A stretch of 64,000 nucleotides of DNA from Citrus sinensis (GCF_022201045.2 NC_068560.1:32319501-32383500), one strand, 5' to 3'; counted from the stretch's first letter, positions 1 through 14,232 are shown. Translations and numbers: made by a program. The notes: a model not told the origin generated them from the letters alone.

Positions 1-3000
1 TACAAATTAACTTTATACCTGTAATCACAAATTGAGTAGGTAGGTAGATAGGTACTAATGAACCTGCTCTATTTTCATTGTGGATACCAAACTACCAATG
101 CTTTTAATAACAATCAGTGCTTGATTTGCTCTCTTGAGGTTTTACTTTTACAAATTAAACGCTCAAATCTCTTGTGAATTTGAGAATAAATACATTATTA
201 GACATCGTTTTAATATTATGGGTCAATTAAAATAAGATTTCGAATATTTTATTAATAACATCAATAATTCAAAATAGCATATCATATGATAATTAAATTG
301 GCTAGTTAGTTTATCTTATATTTATTACAATGAATAGTAAACATACAGATTCTTATATAAAATTTTTAACGTACAAACTAATGTGTATTTTTAGTTGAAT
401 AAAAACATAAAATTTAATGTAATTAATATAAGAGACTCATGTGACAATCATCCGACCTATAGTATAATGTCATAAGTTTGTATATAAATAGTTTATATAC
501 AAGTTTGTATCTCTATTTTGATTAATATATTATTATTGTTTGCTAGTTGTTATTTTTACCAAACCATGATCAAGTACTACTCTATACTCCTAGACGTACT
601 TTACTTAAACTTGCTCTACAAACATGGACTCACTGTTACTTGGCTAGCTAGCTGTATATGTTGACAATAATTCCAATGATCTGCATCGCTAAATTATTCA
701 ACACACGTGATTGATTTGCAACGGTTGGGAAAAATCTAAACCTAAAAGCTGCAGATACAGAAGCATCTTGAAGATAATATGTGTGTCTATATATGTAACA
801 CCCCAATTCCACTACAAGATACTACGGTGAAATTGCATTTCATCATTTTCATTTCTAAAACCACCAAAATAATATCCAATAATAAATGTTCTAAACCTCC
901 AAAAGAAAATAATTCCTTAAATAACACATCTTCAAATAAATATCATCCCAAAGGATGCTAAATATTCGTAACTTATTAACGTAACATCATTCTCCTAACG
1001 AAACCGAGCTCTTATTCTTTCTCCTATGACCATAAGTTCAAATCATCTAACTCTATCTGCAAAAATGTGGTAACAAGAGGTGAGTCGTCAACTTAATAAG
1101 TAAATTAATGTTCAATACTAAAAACCATTAAAATATAATTGATTCAGTTTCTTAGATATACATAATGATAATAAAGGAAATTACCTTTGTAAATCATCAT
1201 TTAGCAAAAATAAATCAAAACATCATATCAAGTCATTTAAATCCTTTAGACATAATAATAGCATTTCAAACACATAAAACATAATTAGCTCATGAGTCAA
1301 ATCATTTAAAACTAATATAACATAACATCACTATGGGCAATGAGCCACATCATTTAAAACTATCCTTAAACTTTTAATCATTCGTAAGCTTCCATAAATT
1401 AATTACATTTAAATAATTGATAATTATTTTAAAGTATTTGACTTAAAATAATTTAATTAAAACTGTCATTTTAAAAAAAATTATAAATAAAGTTTTTAAT
1501 AAATAAAGTTTTGTTATACATAATTTTAAAAAATGATTTTACTTAACAAAATATTGTAATAGACTAAAAAAATCAGTTTTATATACTCTTTTTTTAACAT
1601 AATACATACATTGAATCAAAAGTAATTTAACAATAAAATACATATACTGTGCATGAATTTACTTATCTCGATCCTTAGAAATAAAAGAACAATAACTTCA
1701 ACCACGATCTCACTCTCGTTCTAAAACATCAAGACACATTCTTATCAATATTATTGCTCATTTTGACCTTAATATAAATCCAACATAATCAAGCTTAGTC
1801 ATAAGCACTAAACCATCAAAGTTAGTCTAAACCTGACCATCCTATACAAGCTGATTTTTACCAAGCTAATCATATGTCGGAAAATGGTAAAATCAAAGAA
1901 GAGAAACCATAAACATGTGTAGCATTTCTTGTAAAAATTCAAAAATAAAAAAATAAAAGTCAGAAACATAATGCAAAAGGAATTTTACATGCACATATCC
2001 ACACTATCCAGCAATGATAAAAACAAAGGTCTCTGAATTAGAAAATTCGTAAAATACTTAGTAAAACTCATAAAAATTAGATCTCTTGATTTTACAATAA
2101 TGGAAACATCAAAACAACATATCAAATCCCTAGAATTTTTTGAAGATGTGAAACTATTTTTAACGAATTTATATTAAGAGACTAGCAAACCTATCAAGAA
2201 ACTTTCAGGTTTGTGTTTTGCAATTCAAAAATTCATAACTTAATGGTCATTAAATGAAAATTAGTCAAATAAACTTTAGGTAATAGAGAATTCATAATAT
2301 TATAATAGTATAATTTTTATAGGTCATTCTAAAGCCTTTTAGCAGCCCAAAATAATTTTACCATCAACCATCGCAATTCTGGAAAGCAGTTTCTAGAACT
2401 GCAGTAGCCCAACATAACGATTTTTAATAATTTTATACTCAACCAAAAATTATGAAATTAAGTATACAGTAAGTAGACATAATGAGGATTAAACTGAAAA
2501 ATCAACATAATTTTCAGAGATAATTTGGATAGACAGAAAAATCGGCGAAGTCAGACATGTGGCTGAAAGTTGGAATTTTCCAGCAACACTGTTCCAACTT
2601 CGAAAATTCACAACAAATTGACTACTTGGAATCTCTTAGCACAAAATATATCATTGAAAACCTTAGGATGTCTAGTTTAATTATATAAACTTTCGTGCAG
2701 AAATTGAATCAAAAATAAAGGGAAAACAGTAATTAAATCACAGCACTTATGCCTCATAATGCCTAGCTAGTCGTTCATGATAAAGAGACCAATGCTTGTA
2801 TATATCATCAAACACATAAGATTAGAGAACATGTATTAGAGAAGAATAATTACCTCAAAACTTCTTTCAAACTTGCATAAAAGAAAATACTAGAATCTTT
2901 GCTTTTATAAGGTTAGTAGGTTAAATAGTTTTAATCGTAGGGAGATAGGAAGAGTTTAAGTTCTATAAAAATACATTATACGCCAAATATGATAATTCTT

Positions 3001-6000
3001 TATATTTTATTTTTAAAAAATAAATTAATAAAAATAAATAAATAAATAAAAAACATTATGCCTTTTCTTAAATAATACTAATTAAAATAAAATCACTCAA
3101 ACAAAAGATAAACAATTAAATGGATAAGCATAATTAAATTCAAACATACATGGAACGGTTGTTATAATATATATCTGCGAATACAATTTCAACATATTAA
3201 TAATGATTACTAGACTTGCTAGTTAGGGCAACATAAGTTGCGACTGCTTTATTGGTTGAGCTTGCACTAAACTTTAATACACTGCACCATGAATACTAAT
3301 CTTCCGTTTTAACTTTTTGTCTGATATAAAAAGAATCTTCCCTTTATTATGTCCAAATTAAGCTTCAAGCTTGATCGTGATTTTCTTAAGCAATAATTGT
3401 TTTTTTTTTCTTTTTTCTTGGTCTTCCATGAGAACAAAAGGAAGTGGAACTCAAGAACTATTTCTCAAAAGAAAGGAAGCAACATCAAAGGCAAAGTAAG
3501 GTATCTATTGACTTTTATGATTTGGTGATGGGTAATGAGCAGATTACTCTCATCGATTTTTCACGTAAATGACCAATGATCTATGAAACTTGAAACTGAC
3601 GAGATCAAGAATCATAAGAATTATATTATATATACTCCCATTGAAGCTTTATTTTCATTTTTTAAATATTTATTATAATTAGGTTATCTTTTGATATCCG
3701 TTGGTCCCTGTTGACAAGATTGTTTAATGTATTGAATTCACAGCGTTTTTCGAATCAATTATATATATCAAATTTTCACATCCATGAGGGAGACTTCATA
3801 TTGAAAGCGCTTAGCACGCCCAGTGTATTTGAGATTAAAAAAGAAATTATAAGTAGTGACACACATAGCGTTGATTAAACAGCAAAATATCTCGGAGAAA
3901 TATCAAGATTCTTCCTCACTCTATATAGGTGTGTGCGCGTGTGCGTGTGTGTATAATAGTCTTGCTTCCAAAAAAAAAAGAGTGAAAATAATAATTATCT
4001 ATTGGTTATAGTATATTCTGCGCACTAGCACTAGAAGGCTGTGGAGGCAAAGAGATTTGAGCGCTCAAAAAATGACAAGGACATAAGCCAAATTGGGAAC
4101 GTGATTTGAGGGTTGAAGTGATGGAAAGAATTTGGAATGAAAAGTAAGTGGGTCGGTGTGGTGATGTGGTCTCAGATGAAAGGGGAAAGCGAGAACCAAA
4201 CATATGTATGGTGCTTTCGGTTTTGATTTGAAGTTTTGAACCAAAAAGGGGACCATGGCACAAAGCTTCAATGGCCAACTTCCTCCATACATATTTATTC
4301 TGTCAAAAGTAGTGGGCAGCTCTGCATAAAACCACATCCAAACATATATATTTATATATATATAGTGCTTCTACTTTATTATTTACAGGAATTAATTTTG
4401 GCAGACTATTTCATGGTTTTTCGCAAAATAAGAACTATGTAAGAATCAGATGATGTGTGTTTGGAATAAATTGTTTAGTTTAATTATAGGAATACTCAAA
4501 AGATATTATTGGTTATAAACTTATAATAATTTCTTCTCTAAGTCTCTTTCAACTTACTGGCATTATGCTCATTGATCTTGATTGTTCCTAACTTGGTACT
4601 CATCCTTATTTTTGGGTGGTTGCGAGCAAATTTCTAGCGAATCAAGTCCAAGCTTTGGAACTTTTCTGATGCGCAATTCGTTGTGCAAGTAATAACATGT
4701 AGCCATTAAAACCAACTTGGCTATTGTGCTTGATGGAAAATATGATGTCCTATAGATGGAGTTATGGTCCCATGCACTTGGCCAGCTTTCACAATTTCAA
4801 TGCAATTGTATGATTTTTAAGACTGTGTCCCAAAGCCATACCTTCCCAGTTTCTAGTTTATGCCTACATAAACGAATGGTATATATATATTAAAGACTTC
4901 AATATACCAACAGTAGTACTAGTGTATAAGAGCTATGCCATTTATGAAGTCAACTATTCATTGATTTGAAACAGCAATAATGCAAATACAGTGTTAATTC
5001 TGTCCCAAAGTAATTCATGGAGGAACTTTAGACCAGTCAATCAACCTTTATCGACATTTGGCAATACACACACACACTCACATTATTAATTAAGATGATT
5101 AAAATTTTCTAGTTTTAGGCGACAATCAATTTTTATTCGGTAAAGTTTCTAATACTAATATTTTTTTTTCCGTCAAAGCATATCCAATTATCTGACCATA
5201 ATTAAGATCATATAAGGTTAGCCAACTCTTCCGTAAGAAAAGTTTTATTGTTTTAAGGAAATCCAAATATATTTAAAATTACTAAAGTTTAAATAAGTCT
5301 AGACACATATATGTTGTTTATTTTTTATTTTTTAATATTGGATGATTTTTATGAGAGTGAGATTATTTACACTCTAAAAATACTCTCAACACTCATTTTT
5401 TAGAGACTCTCTTAATCTCTTTCGTCAAATTTTCAAAGTTTACTTTTATTTCATAAACTTTTAAAATCTCAAATTTACCCAAAGCTTCCTTTTTGTTTCT
5501 TCACTTACTCATGGCATCAAAACACCCAAGACAAGTTCGTATATATTCTTTCAATATCAATTTAACTATTGTTCCATGAGAACTCTGCTCACCGTACAAT
5601 AAATGTCCTGCATACTTGCAAATTATATCCATCGGATCTTGACAACAAAGCAATAAATAATTTTATTCTTTTTTTCCAAAATCAAATCAATAAATAAGCA
5701 AATAGAAAGTAATAAAATACGAATATTTTCTAGTCACGAGGAGATGATTTTCAGACCTTTACCAAACAGATATCGATAATTGGGTTTGAAAGAAAAAATG
5801 ATTAATTATCATGATTTCTCATAAAAAGTGGTGAATTGAATTAATTTTACGGAGGAATGCATTACATGGGTGTCTAAAGTAATTTTTATTTATTTATATT
5901 AAAATGTCATTAACAATAAATGACGTTATGTGTATATTAGTAATAGTCATAAGTATTTATTTATTTATTTATTTATATTAAATATTGTCAATGGTAAATG

Positions 6001-7010
6001 ACATTATAGGTATATTAGTAATATAAAATATGTTATATAATTATGAGTGATGGGATTATTTGAACCCACAAAAATACTCTTTAAATCTATATTTTGATTT
6101 AATTTTTAGTTAAATATCCTTAAATACAATTACATAAAATGACAAAAAAAAAAGAATAAATTGCTCTATAATACACCCACTCGATCAGAAGCCTTAATTA
6201 TCTTTTCAAAGAGAATTTATGGATGTGTAAGTGAAAACTATCATTGTCATTTTATTATGCACCATGTTCATATGGTTCCACCAGTTTAACTGTTCAAATT
6301 ATTCTTGATTAGATTGTGGGTTTATTGCGGAACTATCACTTGTAGGTGAAAAGGCAATAAAAGAAATGTTATTTCATTACATGCTCTATGAATGTGAAAA
6401 TTCAATCTATGAATAACTTGTTTTTAGTTTATATTTCAGTACTTTTCATCTTTCTAATATTGAACCTCCAAAATTGAAGAAGAACCTTCATTTGTCTATT
6501 GGCTGGATTCGTTAAGCCATAGGGTTGGAAGAATTAATTAGCTTTTACTGTTTTACCTGTCAAACCAAATCAAGTCTTTAGAATTCTAAAGCAATCAACG
6601 AAAGAAATGTGTTTAGGCTATTCTTTAAACTGAGGGGCAGTGGTTTTCTATTGGCATCAGTTATTATTTTTCACAAGAGTGCAGGAACTTGGAAGGAAGG
6701 AGGAAATTGAAATTATGTTAAAATTTTCAGGATGTATAAGGGAAAATCAGATTTTTTTAAATTTAATGATGAAAAATAAGGTTTTGTTTGGGTGTTTAAA
6801 GTACTTTTTTTATAGTGCAAATAGCCTCACTCTTTATATGAATGTTAATATTTTAACGTTTATGCTAAAGTTATAAATACTTGTTATATGATTTTATAAG
6901 TTAAATATTTAGAAAGCCAAATATATAGCAAGAAAATGAAAATTTAACATAGGAATGGGTACGTAGTTTACATGGCTAAAAATTATAAAAGCAATCTAAA
7001 TATATCACAT
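1..7010. other. AT-rich intergenic stretch, no gene seen
   Basis: About 7 kb of AT-rich sequence with no exon series, no RNA gene and no protein-domain signature that I can read on either strand. The open frames present are short, low in complexity and resemble no family. A GT/GC dinucleotide tract lies near 3928-3952, and runs of TTTA/ATTT occur at 3025-3050 and 5880-5975. A diverged tandem duplication is listed separately. Confidence 0.6.
5889..6022. repeat. Diverged tandem duplication, about 80 bp period
   Basis: Two copies (about 5889-5944 and 5970-6022) share a TATTTATATTAAA start, a central AAATGACRTTAT motif and a TATATTAGTAAT end. An expanded ATTT run separates them. No coding potential is seen. 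Confidence 0.6.
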
Positions 7011-7094
7011 AAAATTGTATCAACTATTTGACTCGCCAAATTATATTTTAAAAAAATTGTATCAACTATTTGACTCGCCAAATTATATTTTAAA
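7011..7094. repeat. Tandem duplication, 42-bp unit, two copies
   Basis: Two almost identical 42-bp units (starting about 7011 and 7053) both contain ATCAACTATTTGACTCGCC. The near identity points to a recent duplication. It lies about 60 bp left of the MITE at 7155. Confidence 0.85.
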
Positions 7095-7154
7095 ATTGAA
7101 ACTCATTTGGTAAATTTAAATGAATTGCAAAGGACAATGCAACATTAAAAAAAG

Positions 7155-7571
7155 GAAAATTATCAATCGTATACCCTTAGTTTACTTTGTTATTAAATTT
7201 ATTACAACACTTTCAAGACATATATCAGTCGTCCACCCTAAGTTGACAAAATATATCTGCTGTCCACCAAACCATTAGTTGCCGTTTAAATATGATGACA
7301 TCAGAGGGGTAATCTAGTCTTTTCATATGATACAAGTGATAATTTATGGGTATATAAGCGATGATAAGAGATTTTAAGGGTATATAAGTGATAATTTTCA
7401 AGGGAACAATGGTTAACTTGCTTCAGTTCCATTAACTTTCAAACGACAGTTAACGATTTAGTGGTCGGCAGATAACTTTTGTCAATTTAAGGTGGACGAT
7501 TGATACACCCTTAAAGTATTATAATATTTTTGATAAAAGTATAAATTTAGAGTATACGAATGATAATTTTC
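7155..7571. mobile_element. Non-autonomous DNA transposon (MITE) with long terminal inverted repeats
   Basis: The left end (GAAAATTATCAATCGTATAC...) and the reverse complement of the right end (GAAAATTATCATTCGTATAC...) match, with indels, for roughly 130 bp inward; CGTCCACC.TAA.TTGACAAAA is shared further in. The element is about 417 bp and has no ORF. Long imperfect TIRs suggest a Mutator-like MITE, but I could not find a clean 9-bp target duplication in the A/T-rich flanks, so the superfamily is inferred. Confidence 0.7.
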
Positions 7572-8619
7572 TTTTTAAAAATTATATTATTTGATGGGAA
7601 CAATATGAGAACAAAAACCCTATGTTGTACAATGAACCGATACTTTTAGCTTCAATAATTAATGGAAATAAATTCTGCTTGGATATATCATGCTTTGCTT
7701 TTAGCTTTTAAGAGATATATGTACACTTGCTGATGTGTAAAAATAGCTATTGATTTATTCATCAAGTGGAGGGTTGTCATTTTTCATGACTATTGCATTA
7801 GCAATTCTTGCACCGTAGAATAGAATCCAACTACCCATAACCCCTTTTAAGCCCTGTGAATTCTTGCAATTTGCAATAGGATAAGTTTATAAACATGTAA
7901 TGGTGAAACCCAAATGGAAAAATGAAAATGAGGGAGATTCTCTCAAATAAAGAAAAATTAAACCCCTACAATAAATATAAAAGACCTGACTTTGATAATG
8001 AAACTAAAGAGATGACTGTCACTACGTAATAGGCAAAAGATTGATTGTCGTTTAAACAACAGTTAATATTGATATTTTTGGACTACAATAATTGACATAA
8101 GTGTGTACATTTTAACGGCTGACAGTTGTACATGATGATTTAAGAAAGCATTTCTACAGCAAATCAGCTAATTAAGTTTTAAAAAGAAGTGAGCCCACAT
8201 GCTAATTACTCTATAATTCAGAGACATACTTCGTAGTAAACCAACTTCATTCTATCATTCAAATCGTATGATATTAGTAGTCTCAGTGGATAATTTATGA
8301 AGAATAGAGCTGGAAATACGATGCACATTGCTAAGTTATGCTTAACTACAGTTACCTTTTATTGTGAAGACGTCCAGTCCAGGGGCAAGTGTCAGTCTAA
8401 TCCTCCTGTAAAGCGGTTCGTCTAGGTTCTTGGTTAGGACTTGATGAAGACAGGCGATAGTCCTCACCTGACAAGAGTATGAAACTTGTAAGATTTGAAG
8501 ATAAAATCGCACATTGTTCAAACATCGATCAAGTGCTTTTTCTAAATGTGTCCTATTTTTGATAGGTATAAAGTGTCACACATCTGTGGGAGTTCTCCCA
8601 ATCACTTCAACAAAATACC

Positions 8620-11600
8620 ATGGGTTCGCTGCCTACTGAGAGCCTCAGTGTTGAGGAGCACCAGCAGCAGCAAGTGGAGATGGATGATACCAGTCGGACG
8701 GAGAGGGCACGCTGGCTGCTTAACTCTCCTGACCCACCAAGTATATGGCATGAGCTTGCAGGTTCCATAAGAGAAGCTTTCGTCCCCAGAAACAAGCTCT
8801 CTTCATCATCAAGAGTAAAGCAAACTTGGCGTAGAAGTGCCTTTTCTTTCTTGCGAGGACTCTTTCCAATTCTCAATTGGGGAAGAAATTATAAGGCCTC
8901 AAAGTTTAAAAGTGATTTGATGGCAGGTTTAACTCTTGCTAGCCTGAGCATTCCTCAGGTTGCAGAAGTTTCATTCCCTTCTGGTTGTTTCTTGATCAAA
9001 GTGATTCTACCAATGACTTGATGATCTAACTCTCGTGTTTCAAAAACCTTTTGCAGAGTATTGGATATGCCAATTTAGCAAAACTTGATCCTCAGTATGG
9101 CTTATGTAAGCAACTTATTCAGTTTCATTGTCATTCTTTGAATTGAAATGTATAACTCTTTTGATTTGGTTTGTTTTGCTTGCATCTAGACACGAGTGTC
9201 ATCCCTCCTCTGATTTATGCTTTAATGGGGAGTTCAAGAGAGATAGCGATTGGACCAGTGGCTGTGGTTTCAATGCTGCTATCCGCCTTGATGCAGAATG
9301 TGCAAGATCCTGCAGCTGACCCCGTTGCCTACAGAAAGCTCGTTTTTACCGTGACCTTCTTTGCTGGAGTTTTCCAATCTGTGTTTGGTTTGTTTAGGTA
9401 GTTCTTCCTTTTAGAATGAAGTTTCTTTGATGAATTTTCCTCCAAGAAAATGGTTCACTTACTGAAATATTTATGCTGCAGGTTGGGCTTCCTGGTGGAT
9501 TTTCTTTCACATGCTGCCATCGTTGGATTCATGGCAGGCGCAGCCATTGTTATTGGTCTTCAGCAATTGAAGGGGCTACTTGGCATCAGTCATTTCACCA
9601 ACAAAACTGATGTGGTCTCTGTCTTGGGGTCCGTTTTTTCGTCACTTCACCATTCAGTAAGTTCCACTAGAAGATCCACTGGAATTTTTAGGTGGCTTTG
9701 TTCTTTAGTTACAGCTATGCTTTTCAAATTTTAGCTTTCTTTATATGTTGTATCTGGTAGTTGCACAACCTAACAATCCCGTCTCTCCTTTTTGCTTTCC
9801 TGGCAGTACTGGTATCCTCTGAATTTCGTCCTCGGTTGTTCCTTCCTTATCTTCCTCTTAATTGCAAGGTTTATTGTAAGTAGTTGAATTCTGGCACCGT
9901 ATATTTTATTGCCTTAATTTCGAAAACCATCTCTTTAATTAACCGGTTTAATTTTCAGGGAAGAAGAAACAAAAAGCTCTTCTGGTTGCCAGCAATTGCT
10001 CCTCTATTATCAGTTATTTTATCCACCTTGATAGTGTATTTAACGAAAGCTGATAAGCATGGAGTTAAGATAGTAAAACACATCAAAGGAGGCCTTAATC
10101 CAAGTTCAGCACACCAGTTACAGCTCACAGGCCCTCATCTTGGACAAACAGCCAAAATTGGACTAATTTCTGCTGTTGTTGCTCTCACTGTGCGCATCTT
10201 CTATATTGTCTTCTGTTTCTTCTATCATTGATTTCAAATAATTAATTTATCCTTCATAATGATGATTAGAATATTAATTTCAGGAAGCGATTGCTGTTGG
10301 CCGATCTTTTGCTTCCATTAAAGGGTACCACCTTGATGGGAACAAAGAAATGGTAGCCATGGGCTTCATGAACATTGTAGGATCTTTAACTTCATGCTAT
10401 GTGGCAACTGGTGAGCTCCTTTCATTACTTCCAACTTTTCAATGTACATATGACACATGATCACCCAAGATAATGCATACTAAAATTTTTGATAATTTTT
10501 GGCATATTCTGTAGGTTCATTCTCAAGAACTGCTGTGAATTTCAGCGCGGGATGTCAAACAGTGGTATCAAATATAGTGATGGCCATTACCGTGCTATTG
10601 TCACTAGAATTGTTCACTAGCCTCCTGTACTACACTCCTATTGCCATCCTTGCTTCAATCATTCTATCTGCTCTTCCTGGACTAATCGACATAAACGAAG
10701 CTATCAATATATACAAGGTCGACAAACTAGACTTCCTTGCTTGCATTGGTGCTTTTCTTGGAGTCTTGTTTGCATCAGTGGAGATTGGTCTTCTAGCTGC
10801 GGTAATATTTCTTTGCAAAAAAATTTTCTTTCCACTTGAGGGTATTTCATTAAGCATTATAAATGTCTAAATATTTAGGCTTTTTGCAAGAATTAGTCAA
10901 TTGCAGAACAAGGTGAACTAACTAAGAACCTAACCTTTAACAGACAAAAAATTTATATAATTAATTAACAGCAATGGCATTTGTGTACAATTATGTTAGG
11001 AGATCTTTTGATATTCAAAGACTAAATTGGACCAACTTGACATATCTTGTGGTTGGTGGGTTCCATTTCAGACAGTGGATATGCTTTTTTATTTCCAGGA
11101 TAGGAAGTCAACAATTACGGGTATGGCCAGTCGTCCATGTCTTATCTTCTTCACTTTCTCTCACGGTATTTGGTTTATTATTAGTGTGTATTATTTTATT
11201 CAAAAATTTATACAGGCAACTGACTCTTTGCTGTAATCTCAAATATACATTTAGGATAAACAATAAGTAATATTGAGACAGATCTTGGCAGACTTCTAAT
11301 GCATCAATCTGTAGATTTGTGATGTAATATTGAAAAAGAAGATTACGTATTTGATCATGCTTGTCTTGTTAATGACAGGTAACAATCTCATTTGCAAAGA
11401 TATTGCTAAATGCCGTTCGACCTGGCATTGAACTACAAGGGAGACTGCCAAGAACAGATACCTATGGTGACATTAGTCAGTTTCCAATGGCTATTAAAAC
11501 TCCAGGCATTTTGACAATCCGAATCAACTCTGCCTTGTTTTGCTTTGCAAATGCCAACTTCATTAGAGAAAGGTACCCGTTTCTGTACACGATAGACAGG

Positions 11601-12152
11601 AAGAAAGAAACAAGTGCAGCAGTTCTTCTCAACCACAATCATGAATGTTGTGCATAAAATTGTTTCAGGATAATGAGGTGGGTGACAGAAGAACAGGATG
11701 AACTTGAAGAAACCACAAAGAGAACTATCCAAGCAGTAATCATTGACATGTCTAGTAAGTTAAATAAACTTTGTGTCGATATTATAAACCCACCATGCTA
11801 ATTTGGTTTCAGTTTCATTGACTGTGTTGGATTTTTCTTATCACAGATTCGATGAATATCGACACTTCAGGAATTCTTGTACTGGAGGAACTGCATAAGA
11901 AGTTAGCATCAAATGGCATAGAAGTAAAGCAGTGATTCACGAACATATTTATGAGTTATTAGCATGTATTTAGGCTGACTTGGTTTTCTGAAATTGCAGT
12001 TAGTAATGGCCAGTCCAAGGTGGCAAGTAATTCACAAGCTGAAGTCAGCCAAACTTCTGGACAGAATTGGAAAAGGGTGTGTATATCTCAGTGTAGCTGA
12101 AGCTATGGAAGCATGCCTTACTTCTAAATTTGCTGCTCTTAGCAACTGCTAA
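8620..12152 (+). CDS. Group 2 sulfate transporter (SLC26/SulP family), SULTR2-like
   Basis: Proton-coupled sulfate uptake protein of the plasma membrane. Twelve exons: 8620-8958, 9057-9105, 9190-9397, 9482-9656, 9807-9875, 9959-10189, 10284-10410, 10515-10801, 11379-11572, 11669-11754, 11847-11923, 12000-12152; total 1995 nt, 664 residues. All introns are GT..AG. The N-terminus carries [16 protein letters not shown], a hallmark I associate with group 2 transporters. The SulP core follows, with the signature [20 protein letters not shown] and [10 protein letters not shown], then about ten further hydrophobic segments. A C-terminal STAS domain includes [15 protein letters not shown], with the usual D-T-S-G loop. 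Family knowledge: SULTR2 members are low-affinity carriers of vascular tissue. The sequence looks intact. The symbol is left blank because SULTR2;1 and SULTR2;2 cannot be separated here; gene order favours the SULTR2;2 locus. Confidence 0.95.
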
Positions 12153-12950
12153 GGGCATTTGCTCAGCCTCTAAACGTCCATTATTAGCTTTTATCTACAG
12201 TACGGTGGTAGTAACCTCAAAGTAGTTCATAATACTATTAAACGTTGCGACTGTGTGATAGGGGGTTATTGGGAGTGCAATGTTGTTTGATACATCCCTA
12301 TAGCCCTATGACAATTTAAAGATGCAATTTGGCCTTTAATTTGCTTTCTCTTCATTTTTTTTTTCGTTTAAAAAGAATGTGCTTGTCAAACGAAATTACC
12401 CAAAAAAAAAAAAAGAGTATGATTCATGGAAATTTTGATATTTATAATTAATTAACTAATTATTGGGTGGTTGCGCTTATATAATTTGAAGGGTTATAGT
12501 ATTTTGTCATATGATACAAATTATAGTTTCATTTTATTAATTTAATAAAGTACAATACATTTTACATTTTTTCAAGTATCTTTTAGTTATACTTTAACTG
12601 TCTATGATCACTCAAATTTAAATAATAATAAAAGACAGAGATTGGTAATGGTTGAGTGAGACTATTTTTGGGACAAATTAATGTGTATTATCATCATACA
12701 ATAACATGTACTTGATATATTGAGCGCGGTTATATGCGCCGGATAACTCAGCAACACCCCAATGCGACTCCAACGGGCAAAGTGCGACACGGGAAGACGA
12801 CGTCGTACAAATTAGTCGATGTGACGTCGTTTCATTTTATTAATTGAAATTCACAGACGAACCGCCATCCGTCCTAGCGAGCCGAGAAGAACCATAAATA
12901 ATAAAACGAAACAACGAACCGGTTTGGGACAAAATCGAGGAAAAAGAAAG
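12153..12950. other. Intergenic: 3' flank of sulfate transporter and promoter of the small gene
   Basis: Directly after the transporter stop lies a probable 3' UTR with T-rich tracts. From about 12725 base composition becomes GC-richer, with several CG steps and ACGTCGT motifs (near 12800-12830), typical of the promoter and leader of a broadly expressed plant gene. No clear TATA box was found. Confidence 0.5.
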
Positions 12951-14232
12951 ATGGGAGCAGAAGAAGATCAACAAAGCGAGGAGCCGCGGGGCAAATCCAT
13001 CAGCCAGGCCCAGTTCGTCTCCTGGAAGCGCCAGAAGGTCACTTTTATATATATATATTCATGCTCAAATTCATTTAAGCTTTGCTATTGTTATTATTAT
13101 TATTATTATTTTGATTATCTAAGTCTGGCTAATTGTTTGGTCAACAAGACACTGTTATTCAATTTTGGGGTAGAATTTGGTCAATGGGTTGTAGTTAAAA
13201 GTTCCCACTTTGTTTATGTTTGATTGAATATTTAAGTTTGATGTAATTAACTAGAATAATTTTCAGTATTCTACTGAATTGATATTTCTGAACTACCTTG
13301 GTAGATTATACCACTTCAAATTCAATTAGATTATTGCAATTAGTTGGGATCATTTAACTTTACTATGCCTGGTTCAAGAATTGGAGGAATTGATCATTTT
13401 GAAAGTGGTGCAGCAGATATGGAGTAATCAGTATCATGTATGCAACACATACAAGGCAAATTTTATTTATTTATTTTTTTGTTTTTATGATGAGCTATCT
13501 CATTGGAATTGGGTATTATTGTGGATTTACGTTGAGATTATGTGGGATAAGATATTTGGTGAAGCAGATGCTTAAAAATTGTTTTAAAGGGTGAGTTTTG
13601 TCAGGAGAGTGTTCTTTAGTGAAGATAGAAGTGGAAGGTCCCCACCCTTTTATCATGTTACTCATATGCTAATTTGGCCTGGATTAGTGCTTAGAAGCCT
13701 TATCAACATTGACTATTCATTTTTTCAAGGGAAAAGGAAAACAACAAATTGAGTAATGTTTTTGTTTGGAACTAAAATTTCTGCACGTATTGTGTGCCCA
13801 ACCATCATAATTTGTTGTTGCTCAATGGCAGAGGTAATGGGACCTTGTGGAGAGAATTAATTGTGAAGGATGAAAAGTTAGCTTGCTTGTCATTGGTCAT
13901 TGTGAAGTAGAGCATGTTTAAGAAAGTCGGTGCCTTGTTCTGTTATCTGGTCATGAGTGAGTACATAGCATAGGTCTCATAATCCCTTTTTGTGCTTTCT
14001 GAGTTGAATTTACTCCCAATTGCCTGCCCTAAGTCATGCATGGGTAGTTACCTTTATTTTTCTTATGGTTATTTATTGCGTTTAATCTTTTTTATAGGAC
14101 GCTGATGCATCAGCTAGAAAAGAGGAGGCAGCTAGGAAACGTGCACAGGACATAGCAGCAGGAACAGTGCAAATGAATGGCCGTGAGCTTTTCTTGCATG
14201 AACCTTGGGTGTTTGATAACACTCATTGCTGA
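12951..14232 (+). CDS. Small conserved protein, 73 aa (annotated in plants as a zinc-finger CCCH-domain-like protein)
   Basis: Two exons, 12951-13037 and 14098-14232 (222 nt, 73 residues), split by one 1,060-bp GT..AG intron. The protein begins MGAEEDQQSEEPRGKSISQA. It continues with a basic/acidic helix rich in K, R, E and A (about residues 20-50) and ends with the motif NGRELFLHEPWVFDN. No CCCH zinc finger is visible, although I recall homologues (such as At1g22140) carrying that label. The C-terminal GRELF-x-x-x-x-x-x-F pattern resembles the tail of DFRP/ZC3H15 proteins, which bind DRG GTPases; that link is inference. The start is the first ATG in frame; an upstream in-frame TTG is not needed. 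Neighbouring the sulfate transporter fits the remembered Arabidopsis order. Confidence 0.8.

Noticed and set aside
794-2870. A TGTAACACCCC motif followed by repeat-like AT-rich sequence, as at the ends of some plant LTR elements
   Set aside because: No matching second end, no target duplication, no primer-binding site and no retroelement domain could be found, so no element is claimed.
10802-11378. Open frames inside intron 8 of the sulfate transporter
   Set aside because: They have no similarity to the family, and the flanking exons join perfectly (LLAA/VTISFAK) without them.
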